A DNA stretch of 32,074 nucleotides, from contig MPUH01000847.1 of assembly GCA_001970955.1 (NCBI GenBank), positions 1 through 32,074 of the forward strand, written 5' to 3'. Every line of letters starts with the position of its first letter. Positions within the stretch are counted from its first letter, which is position 1. The notes beneath the pieces are model-generated. The model was not told the DNA's origin and searched no databases. It saw only the letters and a list, made by a program, of their open reading frames with translations. The stretch is from Stentor coeruleus (taxonomy: Eukaryota > Ciliophora > Heterotrichea > Heterotrichida > Stentoridae). Below, piece by piece: positions 18,895-28,995 of this stretch. The position numbers were made by a program, and so were the translations under genes.

Positions 18895-20524
18895 TTTTAA
18901 ACCCAAGCTGAAAAGTACCTTCATTTGACTGTTTAACAGCAGTCATAATGCCGATTGTAGGGATAATAACAAGAGAGCATGTGAGAATAATAGAAAGACA
19001 AAATATTAAAAGAGACACCCTTTGCTTTTTTATAGCATATCTACGGAGAATAAGTATTCCACATATGCTTCCTAATGTGGATAGGCCAAAAAACCAAGCG
19101 GCATAGCTAAAATCAATGATCCCTGCTATGAAAAACTGAGCTGCAGCAGTCCCTGAACTAATGAAAATTGTGAATGATGAAGAAATTGTAGAAATCTCAG
19201 GACGCACACCTAAAGCCAAAAGCATTGGGCCAATTAGGTTCCCACCACCCATACCAAGAAGCCCAACTACAACCCCAGCACCTATTGAAACCAAAGAGAC
19301 AATTAAACATTTTTTGTAGTTCCACTTTATATCTCCTTCATCAAATATATAGTTTGTTTGTTCACAGACCCTAGTTTTGTTAACTAAATAATAAGAAGCT
19401 AGAGCATTCATAATAAACATAAATGTAAAATACCCAAAATTTAGTCCAAAAAATTCATCAGAACATGGGAGGATGTTTAGTATAGATTTTGATGAAGATG
19501 AACCTTTACTCATTGCAAAAAATATACTTGAACCAGCTAAGGTTATAAAGTATAACAATGGGATCCAAGATATGATTTTCCTTTCTTCTTGATAAATTGT
19601 CGTGATTTTACGTAGAAGATCTTCAGACACTGAAGAATCTCCTTGGTTTAATTCTGGATTGTAGTTAATCGATGGAAGGCTGAAGGATTTTTCAGGGTTA
19701 ATCTCGCTTTCGCTATACTGCGGACCATCCTGAGCTTTTTCATCCTGAGCTTTTTTCTGATTTTTTATCTCAGGCTTACTACTTTCTTCGCTTTCATCAA
19801 AAACTTCTTTATTTTCTTCCCGAAACGAAGGTGAGTCCATATTATCCCCCTCACTAACCCTCACATTTTGGTTGCCTTCAATATTTTTCTCATAATCAGG
19901 ACTTGCTAAATTGTTACTAAACAAATCCTTTTGTCCTTCTAAACTATTCTTGTTATCCGATGAAGCCTGAGGATTAACTTTATTCGCCAAAGACTCTTTT
20001 CTATAAAGTTTGATGCTTCTATTTAGCACATCCCATACTAGGACTATTACTACAAGAGTTAGAAGTGATAAGATAAGCCATGCTGGAAAAGCTGGATTAG
20101 CCATCACTCCTATACTAACCCCAACAAGTATTGGGCTTACTATTTGCATAAGAACATCATAGTAGATTAGTGGTCTGTCACGAGTTGGATGCCTATCACG
20201 AAGTTTAAGAGCTGTTGCTGTTGTGGTGCCAGCAAAGATGAAAACCTGGGTCAAAGCAACGCATTGATGGGCATCGAACTTATGAAGAAGAAGCATAAGA
20301 CTTATGGTCATAGAACTACCCCCAACCCCACCAGCATTTGCAATTGTGGACACAATTATCATCACCACTAGGCCTATGTATTCGGTAGTACCTAGTGGAA
20401 ATAAATCTTTGTGCTGGCAAACATCATTAACACAGCTATTCAGTTCTAAACAATCGCTGTCTGTCTTGCACTTTTCTTCAGCATTTGCTAATACTAAAAA
20501 GATTATAAGAACCTTAGATATCAT
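18884..20524 (-). CDS. TauE/SafE-family permease (sulfite exporter TauE-like)
   Basis: 546 residues. A signal peptide (about 1-15, ending ANAEE) precedes a short Cys-rich knot (CKTDSDCLELNSCVNDVC) that would face outside. Two membrane halves follow with the paired glycine motifs of the TauE/SafE (DUF81) family: ANAGGVGGSSMTISL (about 62-76) and GLLGMGGGNLIGPMLLALGV (about 423-445), separated by a large acidic, Ser/Glu-rich cytosolic loop (about 180-315). Family members move sulfite, sulfoacetate or related organic anions across membranes; the substrate here is unknown. As read, the protein ends SIC with TAG. A candidate 15-nt intron (18880-18894) would change the end to FKN with TAA at 18875-18877. 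A divergent promoter region is shared with the LRR gene. Confidence 0.9.
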   Translation of the reverse strand: MISKVLIIFLVLANAEEKCKTDSDCLELNSCVNDVCQHKDLFPLGTTEYIGLVVMIIVSTIANAGGVGGSSMTISLMLLLHKFDAHQCVALTQVFIFAGTTTATALKLRDRHPTRDRPLIYYDVLMQIVSPILVGVSIGVMANPAFPAWLILSLLTLVVIVLVWDVLNRSIKLYRKESLANKVNPQASSDNKNSLEGQKDLFSNNLASPDYEKNIEGNQNVRVSEGDNMDSPSFREENKEVFDESEESSKPEIKNQKKAQDEKAQDGPQYSESEINPEKSFSLPSINYNPELNQGDSSVSEDLLRKITTIYQEERKIISWIPLLYFITLAGSSIFFAMSKGSSSSKSILNILPCSDEFFGLNFGYFTFMFIMNALASYYLVNKTRVCEQTNYIFDEGDIKWNYKKCLIVSLVSIGAGVVVGLLGMGGGNLIGPMLLALGVRPEISTISSSFTIFISSGTAAAQFFIAGIIDFSYAAWFFGLSTLGSICGILILRRYAIKKQRVSLLIFCLSIILTCSLVIIPTIGIMTAVKQSNEGTFQLGFKSIC

Positions 20525-21011
20525 TTATATATTATTATGTGGTGGGTTTAGATAAATTTATTTGGAAGGTGAGGAGATTATTTGTATTATTTTTTTTTAG
20601 TAGAAAGATTTTTAGGTTGGAATATGGTTTTGATATTTAGGTTTGAAAGGTGGGTTGAATTTATATTGTTTCTTTGAGTGAAATGTGTGGTTTGAGAGGA
20701 GTTTTTTGTATGGGTTGGTTTTGTGTAGTATTTAAAAAGGTTTGAGGTATATCATTTTTTTTTAATGTACGGTTATGTAAATATGCTCTTTTTTTTTTGG
20801 GTTTTAGGATAAAGGTAGGGTTTATTGATAGTTTATTTTTATATAATTATTAGATAAACCCATGTGCTTAAATTCATCATAAATTAGCATGCAATTCTCT
20901 TTTATTTCTTTTTCGTATTAAAAACTATCCTATATATCCTGAAAAACCAAATGCAAATTCTAAAACACACAAAAAACCCAATCCTCCAAAAACAATCATA
21001 ATAAAATATAA
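20525..21011. promoter_or_regulatory. Divergent promoter region with strand-composition flip
   Basis: The 487 nt between the TauE/SafE gene (minus) and LRR gene (plus) are G/T-rich on the plus strand up to about 20830. They then become C/A-rich toward the LRR start (27 C and 5 G in 20881-21000). Each gene thus has a C-rich, G-poor sense strand upstream of its ATG. Poly-T runs occur near 20590, 20755 and 20790. No named element was found. Confidence 0.45.
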
Positions 21012-22022
21012 ATGGGTGCTAAGAAAAAACAAGAAGGAGGAGGAAGTGGGAAAAAAGATGCTGGTGATGACTCAGGAGAAAAGCTTTATAGAGCCTATAG
21101 AAAAAATCTTTCTGAACTTGGATTGACAATCCCAAGGAAGTTAGAAGAAAAATTCTCCGAGATCCGTGATGAAAAAAACCCAGGAATACTATCCGATATA
21201 GTAATTTGGGACGAAATAGGTCCATTAGGTGTCCGGGCAATATCAGAAGCATTAAAAGATACTCAATATCCCCATTTAAGAAATATAAGATTTTGGAAAG
21301 CTAATACAGAAGATGATGGGGTAAGGTCATTATGTGGATATTTAAAGCAATGCCCTTCAGTGCTTTGTCTAGAGTTTGTTGAGTGTAATATCACAGCTTT
21401 AGGATGTGAGTTTTTAAGCAAAGTTCTTATGCCAAGTAACCCAAATTCCCTTATGTCCATAAAACTTGATCATAATCCAATTGGAAATCTGGGTATTTCA
21501 AATTTGAGTAAAGGGCTTTGTATGAATCCTGTTATGAAGTCATTAAGTTTATGTTTTTGTCATATTGATGAGCACGGCGCTAGGTCTTTAATGGAAATAC
21601 TTATTTTTCAGAATTCAGGTTTGGAAGAACTTGATTTACAAGGAAATATACTTCATGGTGAAGGAGTTTGTATTGTTTTTCATGGAATGCAGATTAATAA
21701 AGCTATGACTAAATTGAACTTGTCAGATAATCAGTTTGGTGAAGAAAAAACTGTTATTGAAGCGTTGTTGAATATGCTCAGACATAATGAAACTTTGAAT
21801 ATTTTGGATATGAGATATAATGGGTTTTATGATACAGGTGCACAAGCTATATGTGAAGGGCTTAAAAACAATGGTCAAGGAAGATTAAATAGTACGCTTA
21901 CACAACTTTTGCTTAGTCAAAGTAAAGTCAGTGAAGAAATGCTTGATGAACTTAACAAAACTATTAGTGCTGGCAAAGGTAAGCGAGGGAAAAAAGGCAA
22001 AAAAGGAAAGAAAAAAGGATAG
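21012..22022 (+). CDS. Leucine-rich repeat protein (RI-type) with polybasic tail
   Basis: 336 residues. The N-terminal 20 are Lys/Gly-rich (MGAKKKQEGGGSGKK). Ribonuclease-inhibitor-type LRRs occupy about 70-310, seen as recurring LxxLxLxxNxIxxxG units such as LMSIKLDHNPIGNLGISNL, LEELDLQGNILHGEGV, MTKLNLSDNQFGEE and LNILDMRYNGFYDTGA, at about 28-30-residue spacing. The tail is a run of Lys/Gly (GKRGKKGKKGKKKG). RI-type LRRs are protein-binding surfaces. Basic-tailed LRR proteins of this layout occur in ciliated protists and an axonemal or microtubule role is possible, but nothing here proves it. MGAKKK has Gly2 but lacks the usual Ser/Thr at position 6, so myristoylation is unlikely. The stop is TAG. 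Confidence 0.85.
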   Translation: MGAKKKQEGGGSGKKDAGDDSGEKLYRAYRKNLSELGLTIPRKLEEKFSEIRDEKNPGILSDIVIWDEIGPLGVRAISEALKDTQYPHLRNIRFWKANTEDDGVRSLCGYLKQCPSVLCLEFVECNITALGCEFLSKVLMPSNPNSLMSIKLDHNPIGNLGISNLSKGLCMNPVMKSLSLCFCHIDEHGARSLMEILIFQNSGLEELDLQGNILHGEGVCIVFHGMQINKAMTKLNLSDNQFGEEKTVIEALLNMLRHNETLNILDMRYNGFYDTGAQAICEGLKNNGQGRLNSTLTQLLLSQSKVSEEMLDELNKTISAGKGKRGKKGKKGKKKG

Positions 22023-23385
22023 TATTCATTAATAAATTACTCCTTATAATATTTAGGCTTTTAAATAACATATAATGCTGCAGGGTAAAACTATTATAAA
22101 CTCAACTAGTTTGTATAAAATTTCAAAACAAAACTAATTGCAATAGAACATTTTAAATGCAATTATAAAAGATTTCTGATATTCAAAGCATTGTCTAAGA
22201 TATTCAAAGGAAAACCTTTAGACCATTACAAAATGTGATTTTGGAATTTTGATTATAAGGCTAGCTTTAAGCTAATATATATCTGAAGAAGTGTTGTTCT
22301 TATTATAGTTATATACTTGTACATAATTGTATATCAGTCCTTAATAAAACTTCATACTACTGAAGATCGGCAATTTTTCATCAGAGAAAGCATATTGTGC
22401 AACCATTTATATATTTTTATATGCATATTTTTTAGATTTTTAGATAAGAAACTATGTATTTTTATTATAGTAATTCTTATAAGGTTTGATTTGACTTATT
22501 AACCCTCTTGTTTAGATTTTAATATTTTATAATAAAAGTAAAATAAACTTATCGTAAAATGCTTTAAAATTGTATTTGGTGTCACTTTTTTGTTTTAGTA
22601 AAAATGTTTAGAAATTACATATAAGTTAAGGTGTATTTTTAATGTAAAATATTGTAGTTTAATATAGAAATAGTCCTCAAAGAAATTTATTCTTCTTCCC
22701 TTGTTTATTTGCAGTGGTAAAAATAAAAGTATTTCTAGTATTATTTTATTATAGTGGTTAACCAATAAAAGTATATAGCACTTTATTACATTTGATGAAA
22801 AAAAATACTTATTTTCAATTTTTCAATAAAACTTTGCAATAAAATAGGAGATTCTGAATTCTTTGTTGATGTGTTTTACAAAACTATTATACTTTTATAA
22901 TAAGCAAGGGTCATAATTATGCTTGTAAAGTCTTTACAAATTTTATTTATATAAATTAGGCATTATAGCTTTGGCTAGTTTTAGCTCTATTTAGATAATT
23001 AAATTCAAGATTCTAATATGTTTCCAAAAAAAATACACTATGCAATAAAACAACCTAAAACTCACATGCAATTTTATACAAAAACTATTTTAATCCATTT
23101 TCATACATTAAAAATACATAAAATCATCTATTCCCTACAACTTTTCAAACAATTTCAATATAAAACCGACAAACCAAATCCAAAATCCCTTTCACACAAA
23201 ATCTCTCAAATACAAAAAAACAATAAAAACTCAAAAAAAAAAACCACGACTATAAACATTTACAAATACAATATAAACATTCCTATCACTACAAGATTAA
23301 TAGTTTTTTTTTTTACAGCATTTTCTATCAAATCGCTAATATTCGTGAACTTGCAATTACTGACATGCATATAAATTAAACATAG
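22023..23385. other. Long intergenic region, no convincing gene
   Basis: Very AT-rich. Open stretches at 22317-22502 and 23018-23374 exist on the plus strand, but their composition (Ile/Phe/Lys/Thr/His runs) looks like non-coding AT or AC-rich DNA. The stretch from about 23020 to 23380 is C/A-rich and G-poor on the plus strand, the pattern seen downstream of other minus-strand genes, and fits a 3' flank for the small ORF that ends at 23386. Confidence 0.5.
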
Positions 23386-23712
23386 TTATCTTAAAATCTT
23401 TCTTGACATATTTGGAACGATGTGATTAAAAGTTAGGGTAATTACATTAGTAGTTTTAGTCGTAGCAGGTCTTATGTTATATTCTGATATATTCCTCTTC
23501 ATAGCATGTCTTAAATCTTTTTTACTACTACATCTACTAGGTAAACGATGATGTTGAGCACTAATCCCATTTCTACCATTTTCAAGTTTAAAGCAAAATG
23601 ATGTAGGTATTAAAGCAACACTAGTTTTCCTAACCCTTTGTCTTACAATCGGTTTGCATATAATAACCTTAGAGTTTTCTTCAATATCAACTTGAGTATT
23701 TTTATCAATCAT
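23386..23712 (-). CDS. Small basic protein, unrecognised
   Basis: 108 codons from an ATG with an A-rich lead to TAA. The product is basic (Arg/Lys clusters VRQRVRKTS, SRCSSKKDLRHAMKRN), with no membrane segment and no family I recognise. Support for it being real: complex, non-repetitive composition; position 67 nt behind the same-strand MGC gene; and a C-rich plus-strand 3' flank like that of neighbouring genes. Against: it is short and orphan. It might alternatively be a fragment. Confidence 0.45.
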   Translation of the reverse strand: MIDKNTQVDIEENSKVIICKPIVRQRVRKTSVALIPTSFCFKLENGRNGISAQHHRLPSRCSSKKDLRHAMKRNISEYNIRPATTKTTNVITLTFNHIVPNMSRKILR

Positions 23713-23779
23713 TTTGTTTATAATATAAAAATCATGCTATGAAAATTGTTATGTAGAAAATATAAAGGTTTATGATTAT

Positions 23780-24583
23780 TTATGATAAAGCAGTTGTATT
23801 GTTTTTTTTTATCATACAATGAACTATTTTTTCACATGTTATTACTTTGTTTTCTATTGCGATTTTCGATAACTCTTGTAATATTGGTAAGGTTTTTGTA
23901 TAGGAAACAAAAAAACTGCTTATGTCGTTTTTGTTTGACTTGATTAAGTTGGTGAATTTGATTAGGAGATCTTCAGCTTGAAGAAGGTATTTTTTTTTCT
24001 TGGCTAATTCTTTTGACTTTTTTTCATCTATTTTTTTAGCTTTTTTTTGTATGTGAGAAAGTAAATCTTGATAGGTATTATTGGTGATGTATATGCTGTA
24101 GAAGGTTTCGATGGTTTGAGAATAGTCTCTCCAAGCTTTGATTAAATCAGAGTCTGATTTATCAACTGTTATAAAGGGACAACTATCAAGAGTTTTAACC
24201 GTATCATAATTGCTTAGTATGGATATAAACATAACAATCAATCCTACCCTAAAACTATATTCCTGTATACATATTTTATGCAAGCAAAGACTAAAATATC
24301 CTTCGATATTACAATACTGTAAATAATCTTTAAGAAAGTTCGTGAGTTTTTTAGTAAAATGCTTATTTTCAGAACTCCTCTTATCTAGTTTCAAAAAATT
24401 CAAATTCATAGTCAATAATTTTACAGGCTCTTCAGGTACTTTAAATCTACGGCATGGTATATTAAAAGGATTACATTGTAATGAAAAATTTGTGTTGATT
24501 ATTGAAATAAAGTCTTTATCACCAGTTGTTTTTTCATCACTTAAATGCACTTTCTTGGAGGGTTTAAAACTTCCACAGCCCAT
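23780..24583 (-). CDS. Putative N-acylated MGC protein, unknown function
   Basis: 267 residues starting MGCGSFKPSKK. Gly2/Cys3 with a following basic stretch predicts N-myristoylation plus palmitoylation and membrane attachment. The rest is mixed helical with a Lys-rich coiled segment at about 180-205 (KKAKKIDEKKSKELAKKKKY), and several Cys (about 91-105). There is a hydrophobic stretch (VGLIVMFISIL, about 113-123) that is too short for a membrane span. No family was recognised. It shares the MGC design with the protein at 1787-2476 but no clear sequence. The stop is TAA and no intron was detected. Confidence 0.75.
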   Translation of the reverse strand: MGCGSFKPSKKVHLSDEKTTGDKDFISIINTNFSLQCNPFNIPCRRFKVPEEPVKLLTMNLNFLKLDKRSSENKHFTKKLTNFLKDYLQYCNIEGYFSLCLHKICIQEYSFRVGLIVMFISILSNYDTVKTLDSCPFITVDKSDSDLIKAWRDYSQTIETFYSIYITNNTYQDLLSHIQKKAKKIDEKKSKELAKKKKYLLQAEDLLIKFTNLIKSNKNDISSFFVSYTKTLPILQELSKIAIENKVITCEKIVHCMIKKNNTTALS

Positions 24584-25350
24584 GATAATTAATATTACAT
24601 TTAAAATGAACGGATATACTTTAGTTTATTATAAGGTTTTAAGGATTTTGATTTTTTGAGATTTTGAATAAGAAAAATTAGGGCTTTGGCTGAAGGAATA
24701 TTTTTGATGGTTTTTAATAAACTTTTTTTGTATTTAAAGTTATTTTGTAAGGCTTTTGGTTTTAGGTGTAATTTTTTTTATGGGGAAGCGAATTTTAGTA
24801 TGACAAAAAGTGGGAGGTTTTTATGATATAGGGTGTGATGTAGAAGGAGAAAATTGATGATAGAAATTATATGAAGTTATGCATTAAATTAAATAATTTA
24901 CTTGTGTTATAAAAATGTGCACACTAGGTGTTAGGGTGTTAAATTGTAAGGGTGATTTTAAAGTTGTGTAAAAACTGAGGAATTAGTAAAATAAAATATT
25001 AAGTAATTTATATAGTAATGCGCTTTATAATAATAGTTCTTTGGGTAAATCGCTATAAAAGATATAAATTTATGATTTATTATATAAAGTCTAATTTGTT
25101 TTAGACTTATTACAGATTGTATTATTTTATCACTCAACTGTTTATCGTCCCTTATATATTTTTCTCCCTTTCTATTATTTACTAATTTCTTATTCTACTA
25201 CAAAACTACCATACCACTTTTTATACTCATCTATCATCCCAGCATTCCCACAACACTCTAAAGCTATTATCATCATAAAACCCCATAATCACTTTTCATT
25301 ATCCTTCTTTTTCTTATAAAAATTCACTAAGCAAGAAGCTAACTCTATTA
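24584..25350. other. Intergenic: promoter side G-rich, terminator side C-rich
   Basis: From 24584 to about 24870 (5' flank of the minus MGC gene) the plus strand is G/T-rich. From about 25130 to 25350 (3' flank of ubiquitin-eL40) it is C/T/A-rich with almost no G: I counted 49 C and 3 G in 25141-25320. No gene was seen. Confidence 0.5.
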
Positions 25351-26256
<906 letters not shown>

Positions 26257-27507
26257 TTATGCATTATTCCACCTTGAACTAACCGCACTGTTTTCTTCAG
26301 TATCCCAAATAGCAATCTCTCCTCCTAAGCCTCCAGTAGCCAAAATAAAAGGACAATCCTTATAAAACTCAATACAGAAAAGTTCATCAACATTAACATT
26401 CCTTTCTGCAACTAATTCCATATTCCTAGCATCCCAAATCTTAACCATCTTATCCTTACCCGCAGTAGCCAATAACCCATCTAACCCAGGACTATATGAA
26501 AATCCACAAGTTTCACTATGTAATTTAGCTTCATAAACAGGTTTATTTATTGACCTAACATCATAAGTATAAAAATATCCATCTTCTGTTGATACAGACA
26601 ATTGATTTGTTAAAAAAGGATTCCAAGCTACATTTTCAATAGAAGAAGGGACTGAAGTTTGCATATTAGCTGTAGGGTTATCAGCAGATTTTATAAAAAT
26701 ATGTCCTTCAATACCAGCACTTGCTAATATTTTCTCTTCATTAGGATGCCATTTAACCCCTTGAACTTTATCTTGATGATAATCAAAAGTGCTTTTGCAC
26801 TTGTTTTCAATAACATCCCATATCTTAACTTTTTTATCAGCTGATCCACTTGCAAGTAAATTACTAGATAATTCTTACTTTCTTGTTGGATGCATGTGTA
26901 AAGATAATACAGCATCATGATGACTACCTGTTTTATATGTTTTCTATATAGATTTTACTGTTTTTTTTCTTTTTTTCCCTGATTGGCTTTCAACACGTTT
27001 GAGACCTCCCATACGGGATACAGGTTCTAAAGATTCTAAAACATCAAGGTCCCAGATTTCAATTTCAGGATAAAAGCCTCCTACAGCTAAACAGTTTCCT
27101 GATTTAGATGGAGTTTTTGGATTATAAGGAAGCCATTGTAAAGATAAAGGATAAGCTGGGAGGATTATATCATGATGTACATATAAAGAACTAGTTTCTT
27201 GAACATAAACATAGACATGAAGTTCACTGAAATCTCCGTTTTGTACACCTGCTACTAAAATACAGTCGTTAGGATGGATTATGTTATCCTCTTCTTCAGA
27301 CTCATCTTTGTAGTTTTCTAACTGTGGCTCATAGTCAACACCAGCAAATTCAGGTAAACATTCTTCGTTTTCATAGTTATCCATATCCATGTCCACACCT
27401 TCGCCTGCCTTGATTTCTGCTAGGTCCTCAGCTGTTACTTTTTCTGCCACAGGGTTTGAAGCGGCATATCCTTTTGGAACCCAAGCAAGACAAGTTATCA
27501 GGCTCAT
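26257..27507 (-). CDS. PWP1: PWP1-like WD40 ribosome-assembly factor, two 15-nt introns
   Basis: Spliced product of about 406 residues. The N-terminus (MSLITCLAWVPKGYA) matches the I-x-C-V-A-W-V-P-[KR]-G start of PWP1; an acidic stretch and YVHHDIILPAYPLSLQWLPY and EIEIWDLDVLESLEPV are family hallmarks. After the two introns come WD40 units (HDAVLSLHMHPTR, LLASGSADKKVKIWDV, DKVQGVKWHPNEEKILASAG, ATAGKDKMVKIWDARNM). PWP1 acts in the nucleolus in large-subunit ribosome assembly. Exons are 27507-26959, 26943-26879 and 26863-26257; without splicing the frame ends at each intron. The C-terminus is shorter than human. The start is only 34 nt behind the UTP18 stop. Confidence 0.93.
26864..26878 (-). 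other. PWP1: 15-nt intron 2 of PWP1
   Basis: The minus strand reads GTAAGAATTATCTAG. Its removal joins AGAAA to TAATTTACTTG and restores the reading HPTRNNLLASGSADKKVKIW, a canonical WD40 repeat. Unspliced, an in-frame TAA arises at once. Confidence 0.92.
26944..26958 (-). other. PWP1: 15-nt intron 1 of PWP1
   Basis: The minus strand reads GTAAAATCTATATAG in phase 0, so the unspliced frame meets TAG. Removal joins KKKKT to KTYKTGSHHDAVLSLHM and carries the protein into the WD40 domain. Confidence 0.92.
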
Positions 27508-27541
27508 TATAATACTTTAATTCTAGACAATAAAAATCTTA

Positions 27542-28738
27542 TTACTGAGTATAGTGATTTAATCTATATAAAAGCGCTGCTCCCTCATCATTCCCAACCG
27601 TCAAAAGTTCGCTTGTCGCATTAAAATCACATGCCATAGGGTACTTAACATGATCTCTAAAACTCGGCCAATTAGCAAACACAGTCAGCGACTGCATATG
27701 TAAAATTTTCACCGCATCTTTTTTCCACTTCGAAAACATCGCAAGCATTTCTGCATTATGATTGAAACACAACCCTTCAACTGAAGTTGTAAGATTCATA
27801 ACCGCCTTTATAGGTTTTGGATTTGTCCCTTCAAAACCTTCACTTTTTCTATCATAAACATTAACAACTCCAGTATTTGACCCAATAGCCAAGAAATTAT
27901 CTTTTGCATCCATGCATGTAATTTTAATAGTCCCTTCATCAGAAAATCTATTAACACAATCTCTCATACCTAAATCCCAAATGTAAACATCACCTTCATC
28001 TCCTCCACAAGCAACAATATTATCATCAATAAAACATAAGTCTTTACAAGGACTGTTCATTTTAAATTCATGGACAAGTTTCTGTGATTGTGTCGAAATT
28101 TGGAACATCCGACCATTATTACCAAGAAAAACAGCATAGCGGGAATCTGGGGAAATTTTCATTTTACCTAAAGGTTGACCTGTATATTTTCCTATACAAG
28201 GTACACGTTGTGAGATTTCTTTAGCTAAATCGTATATATAAAAATAAGGACGTTCACCTGAAACATAAACTTTTTCTGAACAAAACCTAGCATTTGTTAT
28301 TGGAAGGTCTTTAAAACATACTGAAGTTTTAAGGTTCTCCCCAGTTTCGCCTGGGACTTCAAAGATTTTAAGACGCTTATCTTTACCAGCGATAAGAAGG
28401 AGGTTTCCTTGGAATTCTGTTGTTGTAATGACACTTTTGGAATAATTGTTAGTGTTTGCTGATTGGAGTTGCTCGATTTCTAAGTGAGTACTTTGAAGGG
28501 AGTAGGATTTGTCTGAGAGGATGGATTTAGAAGTTGAAAAAAGCTTTGAAAGGTTGGAGTTTTGAGACTCAGTTGTGGTCCATGAGGTTTGGTATATGGA
28601 TGCATACTTTTCTCTAAGTCTTTGGTTGTATTCAGCACCTGAGATTAGAGGCTCTTTTCCTAGTTTCTTTGTCCTGTCGGATAAGGAAAGGTCGATTTGT
28701 ATGGTTTTGTCATCCTGATCTTCCCAAATTCCAGACAT
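27542..28738 (-). CDS. UTP18: UTP18-like WD40 small-subunit processome protein
   Basis: 398 residues from ATG at 28738 (MSGIWEDQDD). An upstream in-frame ATG at 28882 would add 48 residues of low-complexity sequence without family resemblance, so I prefer the later one. The WEDQDD start and a GAEYNQRLREKYASIY segment fit the N-terminal motif of UTP18. The C-terminal WD40 region has the hallmark TNPKPIKAVMNLTTSVEGL, the VNRFSDEG segment and the end ALLYRLNHYTQ, as in UTP18 (ALMYRLHHYSDF). UTP18 belongs to the UtpB module of the 90S pre-ribosome in the nucleolus. The stop is TAA, and PWP1 begins 34 nt further on. No intron is required. Confidence 0.93.
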   Translation of the reverse strand: MSGIWEDQDDKTIQIDLSLSDRTKKLGKEPLISGAEYNQRLREKYASIYQTSWTTTESQNSNLSKLFSTSKSILSDKSYSLQSTHLEIEQLQSANTNNYSKSVITTTEFQGNLLLIAGKDKRLKIFEVPGETGENLKTSVCFKDLPITNARFCSEKVYVSGERPYFYIYDLAKEISQRVPCIGKYTGQPLGKMKISPDSRYAVFLGNNGRMFQISTQSQKLVHEFKMNSPCKDLCFIDDNIVACGGDEGDVYIWDLGMRDCVNRFSDEGTIKITCMDAKDNFLAIGSNTGVVNVYDRKSEGFEGTNPKPIKAVMNLTTSVEGLCFNHNAEMLAMFSKWKKDAVKILHMQSLTVFANWPSFRDHVKYPMACDFNATSELLTVGNDEGAALLYRLNHYTQ

Positions 28739-28995
28739 ATATTTATTAGATTGTAAATAGCAAGAGTTTTGTAAGAGAAAATAAAGGGTAGATTTTTTTA
28801 AGGATAGATTGTATGGGTTTATATATGAAAAAGTTTGTTTATGGGATATTTTTAATAGTAAAGAAAGGTCAAAGATTTGCATGATGATTATAAATTATAT
28901 ATAAAACTTGCATTTATAAATAACAGCACCTAATCTATTATGATCATATACAATATCACCCTACTTAAAATCATTTATTTATATCATCTTAAACA

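Noticed and set aside
23018..23374. 118-codon plus-strand open frame
   Set aside because: Lys/Thr/Ile/His runs from C/A-rich, G-poor DNA that looks like the 3' flank of the minus-strand ORF; no domain or family likeness.
26724..26918. 64-codon minus-strand frame with its own start
   Set aside because: Wrong frame between the two PWP1 introns; the correctly spliced frame gives WD40 repeats.
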